Positions 32,230-41,966 of a stretch of DNA of 44,560 nt are shown here, piece by piece. The position numbers and the translations under genes were made by a program. Every line of letters starts with the position of its first letter. Position 1 is the stretch's first letter. This DNA is from Limosilactobacillus difficilis (GTDB lineage Bacteria > Bacillota > Bacilli > Lactobacillales > Lactobacillaceae): assembly GCF_947387495.1 (NCBI RefSeq), contig NZ_CANDNU010000013.1:1-44560 (forward strand). The letters run 5' to 3'. Under the pieces are notes generated by a model. The model was not told the DNA's origin, searched no databases, and was given only the letters and a program-made list of their open reading frames with translations.

Positions 32230-35200
32230 ATGCAATTATTGTCGTTAGAGCTGAACGGTTTTAAATCATTTGCGGACAAAACCACTATCAAATTCGAGCC
32301 AGGGATCACTGGTATTGTCGGCCCCAACGGCAGTGGGAAAAGCAACCTCATCGAGGCAATCCGCTGGGTTCTAGGGGAGCAGTCGGCAAAAAATCTGCGT
32401 GGTGACAAGATGGCGGACGTGATTTTCAGCGGCTCCGCCGATCGCAAACCTCTCAATCGGGCAATGGTATCGGTTAAGTTTGATAATACTGACCACTACT
32501 TGCAGACTGATTATTCCGAGGTGGAAGTGACGCGTAAACTGTACCGCAATGGTGACAGCGAATACCTAATCAACGGTTCGCCGGTGCGTCTACGAGACAT
32601 CAATGATCTCTTTATCGATTCTGGACTTGGCCGGGAGTCATTTTCGGTAATCTCTCAAGGGCGGATTGCTGCTATTTTTAACGGTAAGCCGACGGATCGG
32701 CGGCAGATTATTGAAAGCGTGGCCGGGGTCGCCAAATATAAGCATAACAAGACCACGGCACAGAAACGCTTGGCCGAGACCGACGAAAACCTAAACCGGG
32801 TTAATGATATTGTGGCTGAGCTCAAGGAGCAGCTCGACCCTCTCGAAGAGGCAGCTGGAATTGCGCAGGATTATCTCGAGCAAAAAGAGCAGTTTGATCT
32901 CTATGACCGGACGCAAACGGTCCGTCAGATTGATCATCAGCAGGCAGGACTTAACAAACTGGGCACCCAACTGAGTCGAGTTAAAGCCCAGGATCAAGAT
33001 TACAAGGAGAAGATTGCTACTTCTGCAGAGAAATTAAAGCAGCTTCAGGCTCAACAACGCCGCTGGTCCCAGCAAAAAGACCGCTTTGCCAGTCAGATTT
33101 TGAATGCAACTCAGATGATTGCCAAGCTTAACAACCAACAGTCGTTAGCTCAAATTCATCACGAAGAACGTCAAAAGCGCTATAGTCAACTTCAAGAACA
33201 GCTGCAACAACTAAGGAAGCAGGGTCAAGAGGTGGCGGCACAAATTGACCAGCGGCAGACCAGCCTTCACCAACAGCAAGCGGCTATTAAGGAGCACCGT
33301 GCCACTTTAGAGGACTTGCGTTCGCAAGGCTCCGCTTCACAGGTCGACCAGGTTAAGGCGAAGATCGAGCAGCTGCGCAATCAGCAAATTGACCTGATGC
33401 AACAATCGGCTGAAGTGCACAACAAAATTTTATTTGCGAAACAAAGTCACGACCGTTCGTCTCGACAGGCGTCCGCCAATAACACTCAGCTGCAGGCTAG
33501 CCGGCAACGTCAGGCGTTGTTGCAGCAGCACAGTCAGGAAATTGAACAAACTGTCAAGGCTGAAAGTCAACAACTGGCAACTAAGCAGCAAGAGCTAACA
33601 AAACGGCAGCAACAATTGCAGCAGCTTCAGCAAAACTATGAAGAATCTCAACGACACTGGTATCAGCTCCTCGGGGAAGTCAATGCAGCTGAGAAACGGA
33701 TTAAGACTTATCAATCAATGCGGGCCGATTATGCTGGTTATTATTATGGGGTTGCGGCAGTGCTGAAAGAGCGCCGGACATTTCCTAATCTACTAGGCTC
33801 CGTGAGCGAGTTGATCACGGTGCCTGCCAAGTTGACGACCGCTGTCGAAACAGCACTTGGCAGTCAGCTACAACAATTGGTTGTCCGTGATCAGCAAACC
33901 GCCAAGGATATTATTCATTTCCTTGTGCTGCACCGGGCCGGTCGGGCAACCTTGCTTCCACTGGACACTTTGAGCCGTCACCGGACATATCAGCCTGGTG
34001 CAATCAGTCAGCTGCCCGGCTTTATCGGTATGGCTAGTCAGTTGATTGATTATTCCCCAGAGATTAAAGTAGTAATCGATCATCTGCTGGCGACGACCGT
34101 GATTGCTGACAACCTCGATCATGCGGCAAGCATTGGTCGGGCAGCTCATCACCAGGCTCGAGTAGTTACTTTGGACGGTCAAGTCATCAACGCTAGTGGA
34201 TCAATGACCGGGGGAGCGAATCGGCAACGACGGGTCGGTCTCTTATCGCAAAAACGGCAGGCAGCAGAGCTGAATCAGGCTCTCGCCCAGACACGTCAAC
34301 AGGCTGAGCAAGCCGAAAAAGCTGTGAAGAAACTGGATGATCAGCGGCAAACACTTCAGCTGCAGGTCAGTCAATTAGGAGATCAGATTGTCGCTTTGCA
34401 AAAGCGGTACAATGATGGACAGACCAACCTGAAAGTAACTGCCAATCAGTTAAAGGCCCTGAAGCGTCAGCTTAATGCGATGCAATACGAAAGTGCCAAT
34501 CAGGAAGAGGACCACAGCCAGTATCTGCAAGAACAAAAGAGAATGAAGAAACAGCTAGCGGCTATTGAAGCACAGCTGGAAGGAGTCAAGAAACAGGTTG
34601 CTGGCGAACAGCAGCATCAAGAAGAATTGAATGCTAGTCTGTCGCATAATGGGGACCAGATTCATCAGCAGGAACAATGGCTGGCAGTGGCACGTGAGCG
34701 AGCGGCCCAATCACAGCGTGATCTGAAGGCCTTACAGTCGTCACTGGCCCAAAACCAGCTGGCCTGCCAAAAGAATCAAGAAGAGCAGACGCAGTTACAG
34801 GATGCAGATCGTTCTAATGACGATGATCAGGAAACTTCCGCGGCCAGTCTTGCGCATTGCCAAAAAGAACTTCAGGCAGCGCGGCAAAATCAACAGGCAA
34901 ACGATGCGCGTTTAGAACAAATTGCCAGCCAAATTGATAGAGCTAATCAGAGTTTGAGTCGCTTGCGAGCTTTGCAAAGTGCAAGTAGCGATGATTTGAG
35001 TCGCTTGAACGGCCAACACGCTAAGCTAGCAGCGCTTATTGATAATGGACTTAACCGACTCAGCGATCATTACCAAATGACGCTTGCCGAAGCTCGGACC
35101 AAGATTTCCGATGCTGACGACCAGACCGTCGCCACGAAATTGAAATTATTGCGGCGCGGGCTCAGTGAATTAGGTACGGTTAATGTTGGGGCAATTGATC

Positions 35201-35802
35201 AGTACCATCAAGTCAAAGAACGGTACGACTTTTTGACCAGCCAGCGGCAGGATTTGCTGAACGCCAAGGATCAATTGCAGCAAACGATGAACAACATTGA
35301 TTCCCAGGTCAAGGATCGTTTCCTTGCGACTTTCCAACAAGTTTCAGTGGCTTTTGCCCAAACCTTTACCGATATTTTTGCCGGCGGTCGGGCTAAGCTG
35401 GTTCTGACAGAACCGAACGACTTGCTGGAGACGGGGGTGGACATTGTCGCCCAGCCGCCAGGCAAACGTAACCAACAGTTATCATTGCTGTCCGGTGGTG
35501 AGCAAGCATTGACGGCGATCGCCCTGCTCTTTGCTATTTTGAAAGTGCGGCCGGTACCGTTTGCGATTTTGGACGAACCCGAGGCGGCCCTGGATGCGGT
35601 CAATGTTGATCGTTTTGCCCACTACTTGGAACGTTTCGGAAATGAGGGCCCTCAGTTCATTGTCATTACGCACCGGAAAGGTACGATGATGAATGCCGAT
35701 GTTTTATACGGGGTTACGATGCAAGAATCCGGTGTTTCCAAAATGGTTTCCGTTGACGTTGCCGACGCCCTTTCCGCTGCAGAAACCAACGACGCCGAGT
35801 AA
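32230..35802 (+). CDS. smc: Chromosome segregation protein SMC
   Basis: An 1190-residue condensin ATPase that, with ScpAB, organises the nucleoid. Walker A GPNGSGKSNLIEAIRWVLG lies near residues 32-50. Two long Gln/Ala-rich coiled-coil arms surround the hinge (about 505-660, ending GSMTGGANRQ). The C-terminal head has the signature LSGGEQALTAIALLFAI (about 1086) and Walker B PFAILDEPEAALDAVNV (about 1111). The arms are notably rich in glutamine. ATG 32230 has only a weak, distant GGGGCG ribosome site, but the N-terminus MQLLSLELNGFKSFADKT fits the family exactly. Confidence 0.97.
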   Translation: MQLLSLELNGFKSFADKTTIKFEPGITGIVGPNGSGKSNLIEAIRWVLGEQSAKNLRGDKMADVIFSGSADRKPLNRAMVSVKFDNTDHYLQTDYSEVEVTRKLYRNGDSEYLINGSPVRLRDINDLFIDSGLGRESFSVISQGRIAAIFNGKPTDRRQIIESVAGVAKYKHNKTTAQKRLAETDENLNRVNDIVAELKEQLDPLEEAAGIAQDYLEQKEQFDLYDRTQTVRQIDHQQAGLNKLGTQLSRVKAQDQDYKEKIATSAEKLKQLQAQQRRWSQQKDRFASQILNATQMIAKLNNQQSLAQIHHEERQKRYSQLQEQLQQLRKQGQEVAAQIDQRQTSLHQQQAAIKEHRATLEDLRSQGSASQVDQVKAKIEQLRNQQIDLMQQSAEVHNKILFAKQSHDRSSRQASANNTQLQASRQRQALLQQHSQEIEQTVKAESQQLATKQQELTKRQQQLQQLQQNYEESQRHWYQLLGEVNAAEKRIKTYQSMRADYAGYYYGVAAVLKERRTFPNLLGSVSELITVPAKLTTAVETALGSQLQQLVVRDQQTAKDIIHFLVLHRAGRATLLPLDTLSRHRTYQPGAISQLPGFIGMASQLIDYSPEIKVVIDHLLATTVIADNLDHAASIGRAAHHQARVVTLDGQVINASGSMTGGANRQRRVGLLSQKRQAAELNQALAQTRQQAEQAEKAVKKLDDQRQTLQLQVSQLGDQIVALQKRYNDGQTNLKVTANQLKALKRQLNAMQYESANQEEDHSQYLQEQKRMKKQLAAIEAQLEGVKKQVAGEQQHQEELNASLSHNGDQIHQQEQWLAVARERAAQSQRDLKALQSSLAQNQLACQKNQEEQTQLQDADRSNDDDQETSAASLAHCQKELQAARQNQQANDARLEQIASQIDRANQSLSRLRALQSASSDDLSRLNGQHAKLAALIDNGLNRLSDHYQMTLAEARTKISDADDQTVATKLKLLRRGLSELGTVNVGAIDQYHQVKERYDFLTSQRQDLLNAKDQLQQTMNNIDSQVKDRFLATFQQVSVAFAQTFTDIFAGGRAKLVLTEPNDLLETGVDIVAQPPGKRNQQLSLLSGGEQALTAIALLFAILKVRPVPFAILDEPEAALDAVNVDRFAHYLERFGNEGPQFIVITHRKGTMMNADVLYGVTMQESGVSKMVSVDVADALSAAETNDAE

Positions 35803-35817
35803 GGAAGGAATGAAACA

Positions 35818-37149
35818 ATGGGATTATTTGATATTTTTCGTCGTCACAAAAAAAAGGAGCAAATCCAACCAAACCAAACCAAAAGCGAGTCGCTCAGTGC
35901 GATTAGCGAATCTTTGACTGGTTCAATCAGCAGTAGTCCGTCAACTAGCCATTCACTCAGCCTACGCCAGGCTGTATCCAGCACACAAGAATCGGTTAGC
36001 CACAGTCTAAGCCAGTCTACGACGTCTATGTCAGTTTCATCTAGTGATAGCCTGTTGACTTCCGCAACTGAATCTGTTGCTGGATCATCTTCGGTCGCCA
36101 ATTCCAGCGAATCGGTGGCTAGCAATGAGATACGCTCACTGGTCAACAATAGTGATCAGCAGCCGGTTGCGGCGGAAAAGGAAGCCGATACCGCTGGCAC
36201 CGACCACCAGACCGTTGAGAAGAAATACGATAACGGTCTTGCCAAATCGCGGCATGGTTTTGGGGCGCGACTGAATCGCTTCTTGGCTAACTTCCGTCAC
36301 GTCGATGAAGACTTTTTTGACGATTTAGAGGATTTGTTGATTGAGTCGGATGTCGGCGTTGACATGACAACCAAGCTGTCGGATGAATTGCGCGATGAAG
36401 TCAAGTTGCAAAACGCTAAGACCAAGCAGGACGTTTCAAACGTTATCATTGAAAAGATGGTGGACTTGTACGAAGCAGCCGGCAAGGGCGAAAACGCTGC
36501 TATCAATTTTGCTAAAGAAGGACCGACCGTCATTATGTTTGTCGGGGTTAATGGTGCCGGTAAGACAACGACGATCGGAAAAATGGCGGCTATGTACAAG
36601 CATCAAGGCAAAAAAGTCATCCTAGCCGCTGCCGATACTTTCCGGGCCGGGGCAACCGAACAACTGGATGTTTGGGCTAAGCGAGACGGAGTCGATATTG
36701 TCACCGGCCCAGAAAATGGCGATCCGGCGGCCGTCGTTTATGATGCAGTTAAGAAGGCTCAGTCGGAAAACTACGATATCTTGTTAGTGGACACGGCTGG
36801 TCGACTTCAAAATAAGATCAATTTGATGAAGGAATTGGCTAAGATGAAGCGGGTTCTTACGCGGGAAATTCCTGCTGCACCGCACGAAGTCTTGCTGGTG
36901 GTGGACGCAACGACGGGGCAGAATGCCTTGAGTCAGGCCAAGCTCTTCAAGCAGAATACTGATGTCACCGGGATTATCCTCACGAAGTTGGACGGAACTG
37001 CCCGCGGAGGGATTGTTTTGGCTATCAGAAATGAACTCCATTTGCCAGTTAAGTATGTTGGTTTGGGCGAAAAGGTTGACGACTTGCAGCCGTTTAATGC
37101 CGAAGAGTTTGTTTACGGACTGTTCAAGGGTTTGGTCACAACAAAGTAG
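35818..37149 (+). CDS. ftsY: Signal recognition particle receptor FtsY, with serine-rich N-terminal domain
   Basis: A 443-residue SRP receptor that brings Ffh-ribosome complexes to the membrane. It starts with the amphipathic targeting helix MGLFDIFRRHKKK. Residues 23-102 hold 35 serines (about 44%), mostly as SxS; most FtsY A-domains are acidic instead. The NG GTPase domain begins near 140: GVNGAGKTTTIGKMA (G1, about 242), DTAGRLQ (G3, about 323), TKLDGTARGG (G4, about 388) and the end GLGEKVDDLQPFNAEEFVYG. TAAGGAAGG precedes ATG 35818. The serine block uses mixed Ser codons, so it is selected at the protein level rather than a simple DNA repeat. Confidence 0.96.
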   Translation: MGLFDIFRRHKKKEQIQPNQTKSESLSAISESLTGSISSSPSTSHSLSLRQAVSSTQESVSHSLSQSTTSMSVSSSDSLLTSATESVAGSSSVANSSESVASNEIRSLVNNSDQQPVAAEKEADTAGTDHQTVEKKYDNGLAKSRHGFGARLNRFLANFRHVDEDFFDDLEDLLIESDVGVDMTTKLSDELRDEVKLQNAKTKQDVSNVIIEKMVDLYEAAGKGENAAINFAKEGPTVIMFVGVNGAGKTTTIGKMAAMYKHQGKKVILAAADTFRAGATEQLDVWAKRDGVDIVTGPENGDPAAVVYDAVKKAQSENYDILLVDTAGRLQNKINLMKELAKMKRVLTREIPAAPHEVLLVVDATTGQNALSQAKLFKQNTDVTGIILTKLDGTARGGIVLAIRNELHLPVKYVGLGEKVDDLQPFNAEEFVYGLFKGLVTTK

Positions 37150-37161
37150 GAGGTCGTTGGG

Positions 37162-37503
37162 ATGGAACTTGAAAAAAATGAGCGAATCAATGACTTATTG
37201 GAGTTCTACTCCCCACTTTTGACTAAAAAACAGCAAGAATACATGCAGCTGTATTATGGTGATGATTATTCACTTGGCGAGATTGCGGAAAATTTTCAGG
37301 TGAGCCGGCAGGCCGTTTACGATAATATTCGACGCACTGAAAAAATATTAATGGCTTATGAAGCCAAGCTCCACCTGGCATTGGAATTCGATCTCCGCAA
37401 CGATAAGCTTGATCAGCTCAGCCGTTACGCTCAGCAGCACTATGCGGGCGATACCAAACTGCAGCGGCTCATCGGTCAATTAGACCACTTGGAAGCAGAA
37501 TGA
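37162..37503 (+). CDS. ylxM: UPF0122 DNA-binding protein YlxM
   Basis: A 113-residue sigma-factor-like helix-turn-helix protein: [20 protein letters not shown], then [20 protein letters not shown] and [13 protein letters not shown] give the sigma70 region 4 type fold. It normally precedes ffh and is thought to influence SRP expression; direct evidence is limited. GGAGGTC precedes ATG 37162, 12 bases after ftsY. A separate promoter for ffh follows it. Confidence 0.95.
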   Translation: MELEKNERINDLLEFYSPLLTKKQQEYMQLYYGDDYSLGEIAENFQVSRQAVYDNIRRTEKILMAYEAKLHLALEFDLRNDKLDQLSRYAQQHYAGDTKLQRLIGQLDHLEAE

Positions 37504-37527
37504 ACCGGCAGAGCAAGTGTTTGGCTG

Positions 37528-37536
37528 TGATATAAT
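37528..37536 (+). promoter_or_regulatory. Extended -10 promoter of ffh
   Basis: TGATATAAT, identical to the coaBC promoter element, lies 48 bases upstream of ffh, after the ylxM stop. No convincing -35. Confidence 0.65.
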
Positions 37537-37583
37537 CGATTAAGCAATTTTTAGTGTGAATCTTAAATCAGGAGTTGGCAATA

Positions 37584-39032
37584 ATGGCATTTGAAGGATT
37601 AACTGAACGTCTCCAGAAGGCGATGGAAAAACTGCGCCGCAAACCAAAAGTCACGGAGACCGATCTACGTGACACGATGCGCGAAATTCGCTTGGCATTG
37701 CTTGAAGCGGATGTTAACTTCGGCGTTGTTAAGAAATTCGTGAAAACGGTTCGCCAGGAAGCGGCCGGGGCGGAAGTCCTTAAGGGGCTCAATCCTGCCC
37801 AGCAAATCGTCAAGATTGTTAATGAGCAATTGACGAAACTGATGGGTGAAGAGGCCGTGCCGTTGAACAAGGCTAAACACATCCCGACGATTATCATGAT
37901 GGTCGGTTTGCAAGGTGCCGGGAAAACGACAACAGCCGGCAAACTAGCCCTGCGATTGAAGGATGAACAAAAAGCGCGTCCACTGTTCATTGCGGCTGAT
38001 GTTTACCGGCCCGCGGCTATTACTCAATTAAAGCAGGTTGCTGCTTCTATTGATGTTCCGGTCTTTGATGAAGGGACTGATGTCAATCCGGTCAAGATCG
38101 TTGAGGATGGTTTGGCCCAGGCCAAAGAACAACACAACGACTATGTGATCATCGATACGGCCGGACGGTTGCAAATCGATGAAAAGTTGATGGATGAATT
38201 GGCCAATATCAAGGAAGTAGCCCATCCGGACGAAATTCTGCTGGTGGTCGACGCCATGACGGGGCAAAACGCTGTTAACACGGCTCAGGGCTTTGATGAC
38301 AAGCTTGATATCACCGGGGTCGTCCTCACCAAACTGGATGGTGATACCCGGGGCGGGGCAGCTATGTCGATTCGTTCCGTCACTGGCAAGCCAATCAAGT
38401 TCGTCGGTGAAGGGGAAAAGATGACCGATCTGGACGTCTTTCATCCTGATCGAATGGCTTCCCGGATTCTCGGAATGGGTGACATGATGACCCTGATCGA
38501 GAAGGCCCAGAAGAACTATGATGAAGAACAAGCCCAGGAAACGATGGATAAGATGCGGTCTAACACCTTTGACTACAACGATTTCGTTGAGCAATTGGAC
38601 CAGCTTCACAAAATGGGCTCTCTTGAAAACATCATGAAGATGATTCCGGGAATGGCCAATAATCCGGCCTTGAAGAACGTCAACATGCCACCGAAGGAAA
38701 TGGATCATTTGAAGGCCATTGTGATGTCGATGACCAAGGAGGAGCGGGCCAACCCAGACTTAATGAGTCCTAGTCGGCGCCGGCGGATTGCTGCTGGATC
38801 CGGTCGACCGATCGTTGAAGTCAATCGGATGATCAAGCAGTTCAATCAAATGCGTAAAATGATGAAACAGGTGTCCAACGGCAACATGGGTGGTCTGTCC
38901 AATATGTTTGGCGGCCAGATGCCTGGCGGTAAGATGGGCCAGATGGCGATGAACCGGATGTCGCGAAGTATCAAGAAGAATCAGCAGCGTAAATACAAAA
39001 AACTGCGGAAATTACGGCGTCGGCGTCATTAA
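37584..39032 (+). CDS. ffh: Signal recognition particle protein Ffh
   Basis: A 482-residue SRP GTPase that binds signal sequences and 4.5S/6S RNA. NG domain: FEGLTERLQKAMEKLRRK, GLQGAGKTTTAGKLA (about 108), DTAGRLQ (about 190) and TKLDGDTRGGAAMSI (about 249). The methionine-rich M domain runs from about 300 to the end, with RIAAGSGRPIVEVNRMIKQF for RNA binding and a Met/Gly-rich tail ending in a strongly basic stretch. CAGGAG supports ATG 37584; an in-frame TTG 37575 is within the ribosome site. In many relatives rpsP follows ffh; here a terminator and an aldo/keto reductase do. Confidence 0.97.
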   Translation: MAFEGLTERLQKAMEKLRRKPKVTETDLRDTMREIRLALLEADVNFGVVKKFVKTVRQEAAGAEVLKGLNPAQQIVKIVNEQLTKLMGEEAVPLNKAKHIPTIIMMVGLQGAGKTTTAGKLALRLKDEQKARPLFIAADVYRPAAITQLKQVAASIDVPVFDEGTDVNPVKIVEDGLAQAKEQHNDYVIIDTAGRLQIDEKLMDELANIKEVAHPDEILLVVDAMTGQNAVNTAQGFDDKLDITGVVLTKLDGDTRGGAAMSIRSVTGKPIKFVGEGEKMTDLDVFHPDRMASRILGMGDMMTLIEKAQKNYDEEQAQETMDKMRSNTFDYNDFVEQLDQLHKMGSLENIMKMIPGMANNPALKNVNMPPKEMDHLKAIVMSMTKEERANPDLMSPSRRRRIAAGSGRPIVEVNRMIKQFNQMRKMMKQVSNGNMGGLSNMFGGQMPGGKMGQMAMNRMSRSIKKNQQRKYKKLRKLRRRRH

Positions 39033-39054
39033 TAAACGGAAATTCAATTAAAAA

Positions 39055-39098
39055 AGATTGCCAGCGGTGAGAGATGTTTCACTACTGGCAATCTTTTT
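39055..39098 (+). terminator. Terminator after ffh, bidirectional
   Basis: AGATTGCCAG pairs perfectly with CTGGCAATCT, with an inner GTGA/TCAC pairing, followed by TTTT; A-runs precede it, so it can also stop the leftward gene that ends at 39106. Confidence 0.88.
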
Positions 39099-39105
39099 AT
39101 GCTAG

Positions 39106-40107
39106 TTATTTTTTATCGAGAAGAGTTACTCCCGCTGCGGGGTTATGATCAATTGCCCCGATAATGGGATGTGGTACGTATGGTTCTTCCAGGTAGGCAA
39201 TGTCTTCGTCGCTGAGTTTGAGCTTGAGGGCGTTGACAGCGGAGTCAAAGTGGTGGGCCTTGGTGGCTCCAATGATCGGTGCGGTGACACCCTTGTGCCA
39301 CTGCCAGGCAATGGCCACTTCTGACATCGGCACCTCGTACTTTTCAGCGATTTTATGCAGATGTTCGATGATGTGGATATCATACTTCTCCATCCCGTCG
39401 TACTTACCTTTGATAACACGGTCAGTCTTGCTGTGAAGCGTTTCCGCATTCCAGCTTGGCCGAGTTAGATGACCGCCTGCTAGGGGACTATATGGCATTA
39501 AGGACATGTGCATTTGTTTGCAGATCGGGATTAGTTCCCGTTCGTCTTCACGGTAGAGCAGGTTGTAGTGGTTTTCCATTGTTTGGAATTGGGCCCAACC
39601 GTGATCCCGCGCAGCTAATTGCATGTTATAGAGTTGGTAGCCGTACATTGCCGAAGCCCCAATAGCCCGGACCTTGCCGGTTTTGACCAGATCATTTAGT
39701 GCTTTCATTGTTTCTTCGATCGGGGTGTCGTAATCGAAACGATGGATAATGTATAAGTCGAGGTAGTCGGTCCCCAAACGTTTGAGAGTACCGTCGATTT
39801 CGCGGTGGATTGCCGTTTTGGAGAGCCGGCCGGGATTGAAGTAAACCTTGGAAGCGATGACGACCTTGTCCCGACTAACGTTTTTCTTGAGGGCCTTGCC
39901 GAGGTACTCCTCACTGGTGCCTTTGGAATAGACATTGGCGGTATCAAAAAAGTTACTCCCTAAATCCAGGGCGTGTTTGACGACTTTTTCTGTGTCAGCA
40001 GAATCGAGGGTCCAGTCGTGCATTGTCCCGGCTTGGCCGAAACTCATGCAACCGACACAGAGCTTCGATACCTTGATGTCAGTTGTGCCGAGCGTATCAT
40101 ATTTCAT
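39106..40107 (-). CDS. Aldo/keto reductase (YajO/Tas-like)
   Basis: A 333-residue NADPH-dependent oxidoreductase of the aldo/keto reductase superfamily. It starts MKYDTLGTTDIKVSKLCVGC. The catalytic tetrad can be placed: Asp and Tyr in FFDTANVYSKG, Lys in VIASKVYF and His in LYIIHRFD. The C-terminal cofactor-binding stretch includes PIIGATKAHHFDSAVNAL. The overall shape matches the family of yeast-type aryl-alcohol/1-deoxyxylulose reductase-like proteins; the substrate cannot be told. AAGGAG precedes ATG at 40107 on the minus strand; the longer frame to 40200 is unsupported. It is divergent from the second reductase at 40315. Confidence 0.93.
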   Translation of the reverse strand: MKYDTLGTTDIKVSKLCVGCMSFGQAGTMHDWTLDSADTEKVVKHALDLGSNFFDTANVYSKGTSEEYLGKALKKNVSRDKVVIASKVYFNPGRLSKTAIHREIDGTLKRLGTDYLDLYIIHRFDYDTPIEETMKALNDLVKTGKVRAIGASAMYGYQLYNMQLAARDHGWAQFQTMENHYNLLYREDERELIPICKQMHMSLMPYSPLAGGHLTRPSWNAETLHSKTDRVIKGKYDGMEKYDIHIIEHLHKIAEKYEVPMSEVAIAWQWHKGVTAPIIGATKAHHFDSAVNALKLKLSDEDIAYLEEPYVPHPIIGAIDHNPAAGVTLLDKK

Positions 40108-40314
40108 GTTAGTTACTCCTTTGCTTACATTATAAATGCTGGGAAAATTGAGTTGAAATGCCGATCTTGACTGCTTTGTCATAGCTCGGTTGTATAGCAA
40201 TTAGTATACTTCGAACGTATCCTGCTATGTTGTTTTTGTAATTTTCTTTTGGCTTTGTTGGCCTTACTATATAGTCATCAGCTAATGATCTATGACAAGA
40301 AAGGGAGATTGAAT

Positions 40315-41199
40315 ATGTCAGATATTAATGTACCAACAGTTAAATTGAACAACGGAGTTGAGATGCCAACGCTGGGCTTTGGTGTTTTCCAAGTGCCGGA
40401 CTTGAGCCAGGCTGAACAAGCCGTAACAGATGCGCTTAACACTGGCTACCGTCTGATCGATACGGCTGCTGCTTACCAAAATGAAGAAGCCGTGGGTCAG
40501 GCGATTAAGAAGAGCAGCGTGCCGCGTGACCAAATCTTCGTTACTTCCAAGCTCTGGGTTTCTGACTTTTCTTACAAGCGAGCCAAAGCGGGAATTGACG
40601 CTTCGCTGCAGAAATTAGGCCTTGACTATATGGACCTCTACCTGTTGCACCAACCTTATGGCGACACGCTGGGCGCATGGCGGGCTCTGGAAGAGGCGCA
40701 GAAAGCAGGTAAGATTCGGGCAATCGGGGTTTCAAATTTCTACGCTGACCAGCTGAAGAATTTGGAATTGACAATGCCAGTCAAACCTGCCGTCAACCAA
40801 ATTGAAGTCAACCCGTGGTACCAACAGAGTCAGGAAGTAAAGTTTAACCAAGACGAAGGCGTTCGGGTTGAGGCTTGGGCACCCTTTGCTGAAGGTAAGC
40901 ACCACATCTTCACTGATGAGACGATTGCTAAGATTGCTGCGGCTCACGACAAGAGCAACGGCCAAGTAATTCTTCGCTGGCTGTTGCAACGCGGTATCAC
41001 GGTTATTCCGAAGTCAGTTCACCAGAACCGGATGGTTGAAAACATCGATGTCTTCGACTTTGAGCTCAGCGCAGATGAGATGAAACTTATGAATAGTCTG
41101 GACAAGAAGGAGAGTCAGTTCTTTGACCACCGTGATCCAGTAACGATTGAACAGATCTTTGGTTCATCCTTGAAGGCTGTTCGCGATAGTGAGGACTAA
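40315..41199 (+). CDS. Aldo/keto reductase, 2,5-diketo-D-gluconate reductase type (AKR5)
   Basis: A 294-residue reductase. VKLNNGVEMPTLGFGVFQV opens it. The tetrad is in LIDTAAAYQNEEAVG (Asp, Tyr), FVTSKLWVSD (Lys) and YLLHQPYGD (His); IRAIGVSNFYADQL and the NADPH-phosphate motif VIPKSVHQNRMVENI are intact. It probably reduces small aldehydes, dicarbonyls or keto-sugars. AAGGGAG precedes ATG 40315; the frame upstream to 40249 lies in the promoter region. The approximately 205 bases between the two divergent reductases hold AT-rich promoter sequence, but no operator that I can name. Confidence 0.94.
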   Translation: MSDINVPTVKLNNGVEMPTLGFGVFQVPDLSQAEQAVTDALNTGYRLIDTAAAYQNEEAVGQAIKKSSVPRDQIFVTSKLWVSDFSYKRAKAGIDASLQKLGLDYMDLYLLHQPYGDTLGAWRALEEAQKAGKIRAIGVSNFYADQLKNLELTMPVKPAVNQIEVNPWYQQSQEVKFNQDEGVRVEAWAPFAEGKHHIFTDETIAKIAAAHDKSNGQVILRWLLQRGITVIPKSVHQNRMVENIDVFDFELSADEMKLMNSLDKKESQFFDHRDPVTIEQIFGSSLKAVRDSED

Positions 41200-41238
41200 A
41201 CTGAAAGCTAATAATATCTTCTAATACGTAAATAACGC

Positions 41239-41278
41239 AAAAAAAGCTTGCCGGCGATTAAACCGACAAGCTTTTTTT
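41239..41278 (+). terminator. Bidirectional terminator between aldo/keto reductase and efp
   Basis: AAAAAGCTTGCCGG pairs with CCGACAAGCTTTTT (one mismatch) around an 8-base loop, with T-runs on both strands. It serves the rightward reductase and the leftward efp. Confidence 0.88.
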
Positions 41279-41294
41279 GTAGATTTAGTTTGGA

Positions 41295-41852
41295 TTAAGC
41301 ACGTGACTTGTATGAACCATCAGTGGTGTTAACAATGATCTCGTCACCATTCTTAACAAAGGCTGGGACGTTAACAACCAGACCGCCTTCCATGGTAGCA
41401 GGTTTGCCACCGCCGTCGATGGTAGCTCCCTTGATCATTGGTTCAGTCTTGGCAACTTTCAGAGTTACCGTTGCTGGCAGTTCAACGCCAACCAATTCAG
41501 AACCAACAAATTCCAAAGTCAAGTTCATGTTTGGAACGAGGTAAGGAACATCGGAAGCAATTTGGGCCTTGTCGATGTTGTACTGGTCATAAGTTTCGAG
41601 ATCCATGAAAACGTAATTGTCTTCTTCGTTGTAAAGGAATTGAGCATCCTTCTTGTCGATAGTAACGTCTTCAACCTTTTCAGATGGCCGCATTGTCGTT
41701 TGAACGATCGCACCGTTGCGCACGTTCTTGATCCGCATCTGCATCAAGGTATTGCCTTTACCAGGCTTGTGGTGGTTGATCTCCATCACTTGGAATAACT
41801 TGGTGCCTTGCTTAAATACCATGCCCTTCTTCAAGTTAATTGTTTGGAGCAT
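41295..41852 (-). CDS. efp: Translation elongation factor P
   Basis: A 185-residue EF-P that relieves ribosome stalling at polyproline. Three beta-barrel domains; the tip loop NHHKPGKGNT carries Lys32, the residue modified in many bacteria. SEKVEDVTIDKKDAQFLY and the C-terminal domain with GATIDGGGKPATMEGGLVVNVP (read in two parts: GATIDGGGKPA, TMEGGLVVNVP) are typical. On the minus strand GAGGAGG precedes ATG 41852. It stands alone, away from the peptidase yqhT that accompanies it in Bacillus. Confidence 0.97.
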   Translation of the reverse strand: MLQTINLKKGMVFKQGTKLFQVMEINHHKPGKGNTLMQMRIKNVRNGAIVQTTMRPSEKVEDVTIDKKDAQFLYNEEDNYVFMDLETYDQYNIDKAQIASDVPYLVPNMNLTLEFVGSELVGVELPATVTLKVAKTEPMIKGATIDGGGKPATMEGGLVVNVPAFVKNGDEIIVNTTDGSYKSRA

Positions 41853-41966
41853 CGTAAAACCTCCTCAGTGGAAATAAGATTGAGTGGTCGAACGGTTTAT
41901 TGTGACGATCACCTCATAACTTCTAGCATACTATAATTTAAAAATTTGTACAGCCTAAAAAGGCGA

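Noticed and set aside
40108-40314. LexA box in CGAACGTATCCTG between the two aldo/keto reductases
   Set aside because: Only the CGAAC half matches; the GTTYG half is absent.
41853-41960. efp promoter (TATAGT/TAGTAT with an AT-rich upstream part)
   Set aside because: Several overlapping -10-like sequences and no clear -35, so no single site could be chosen.
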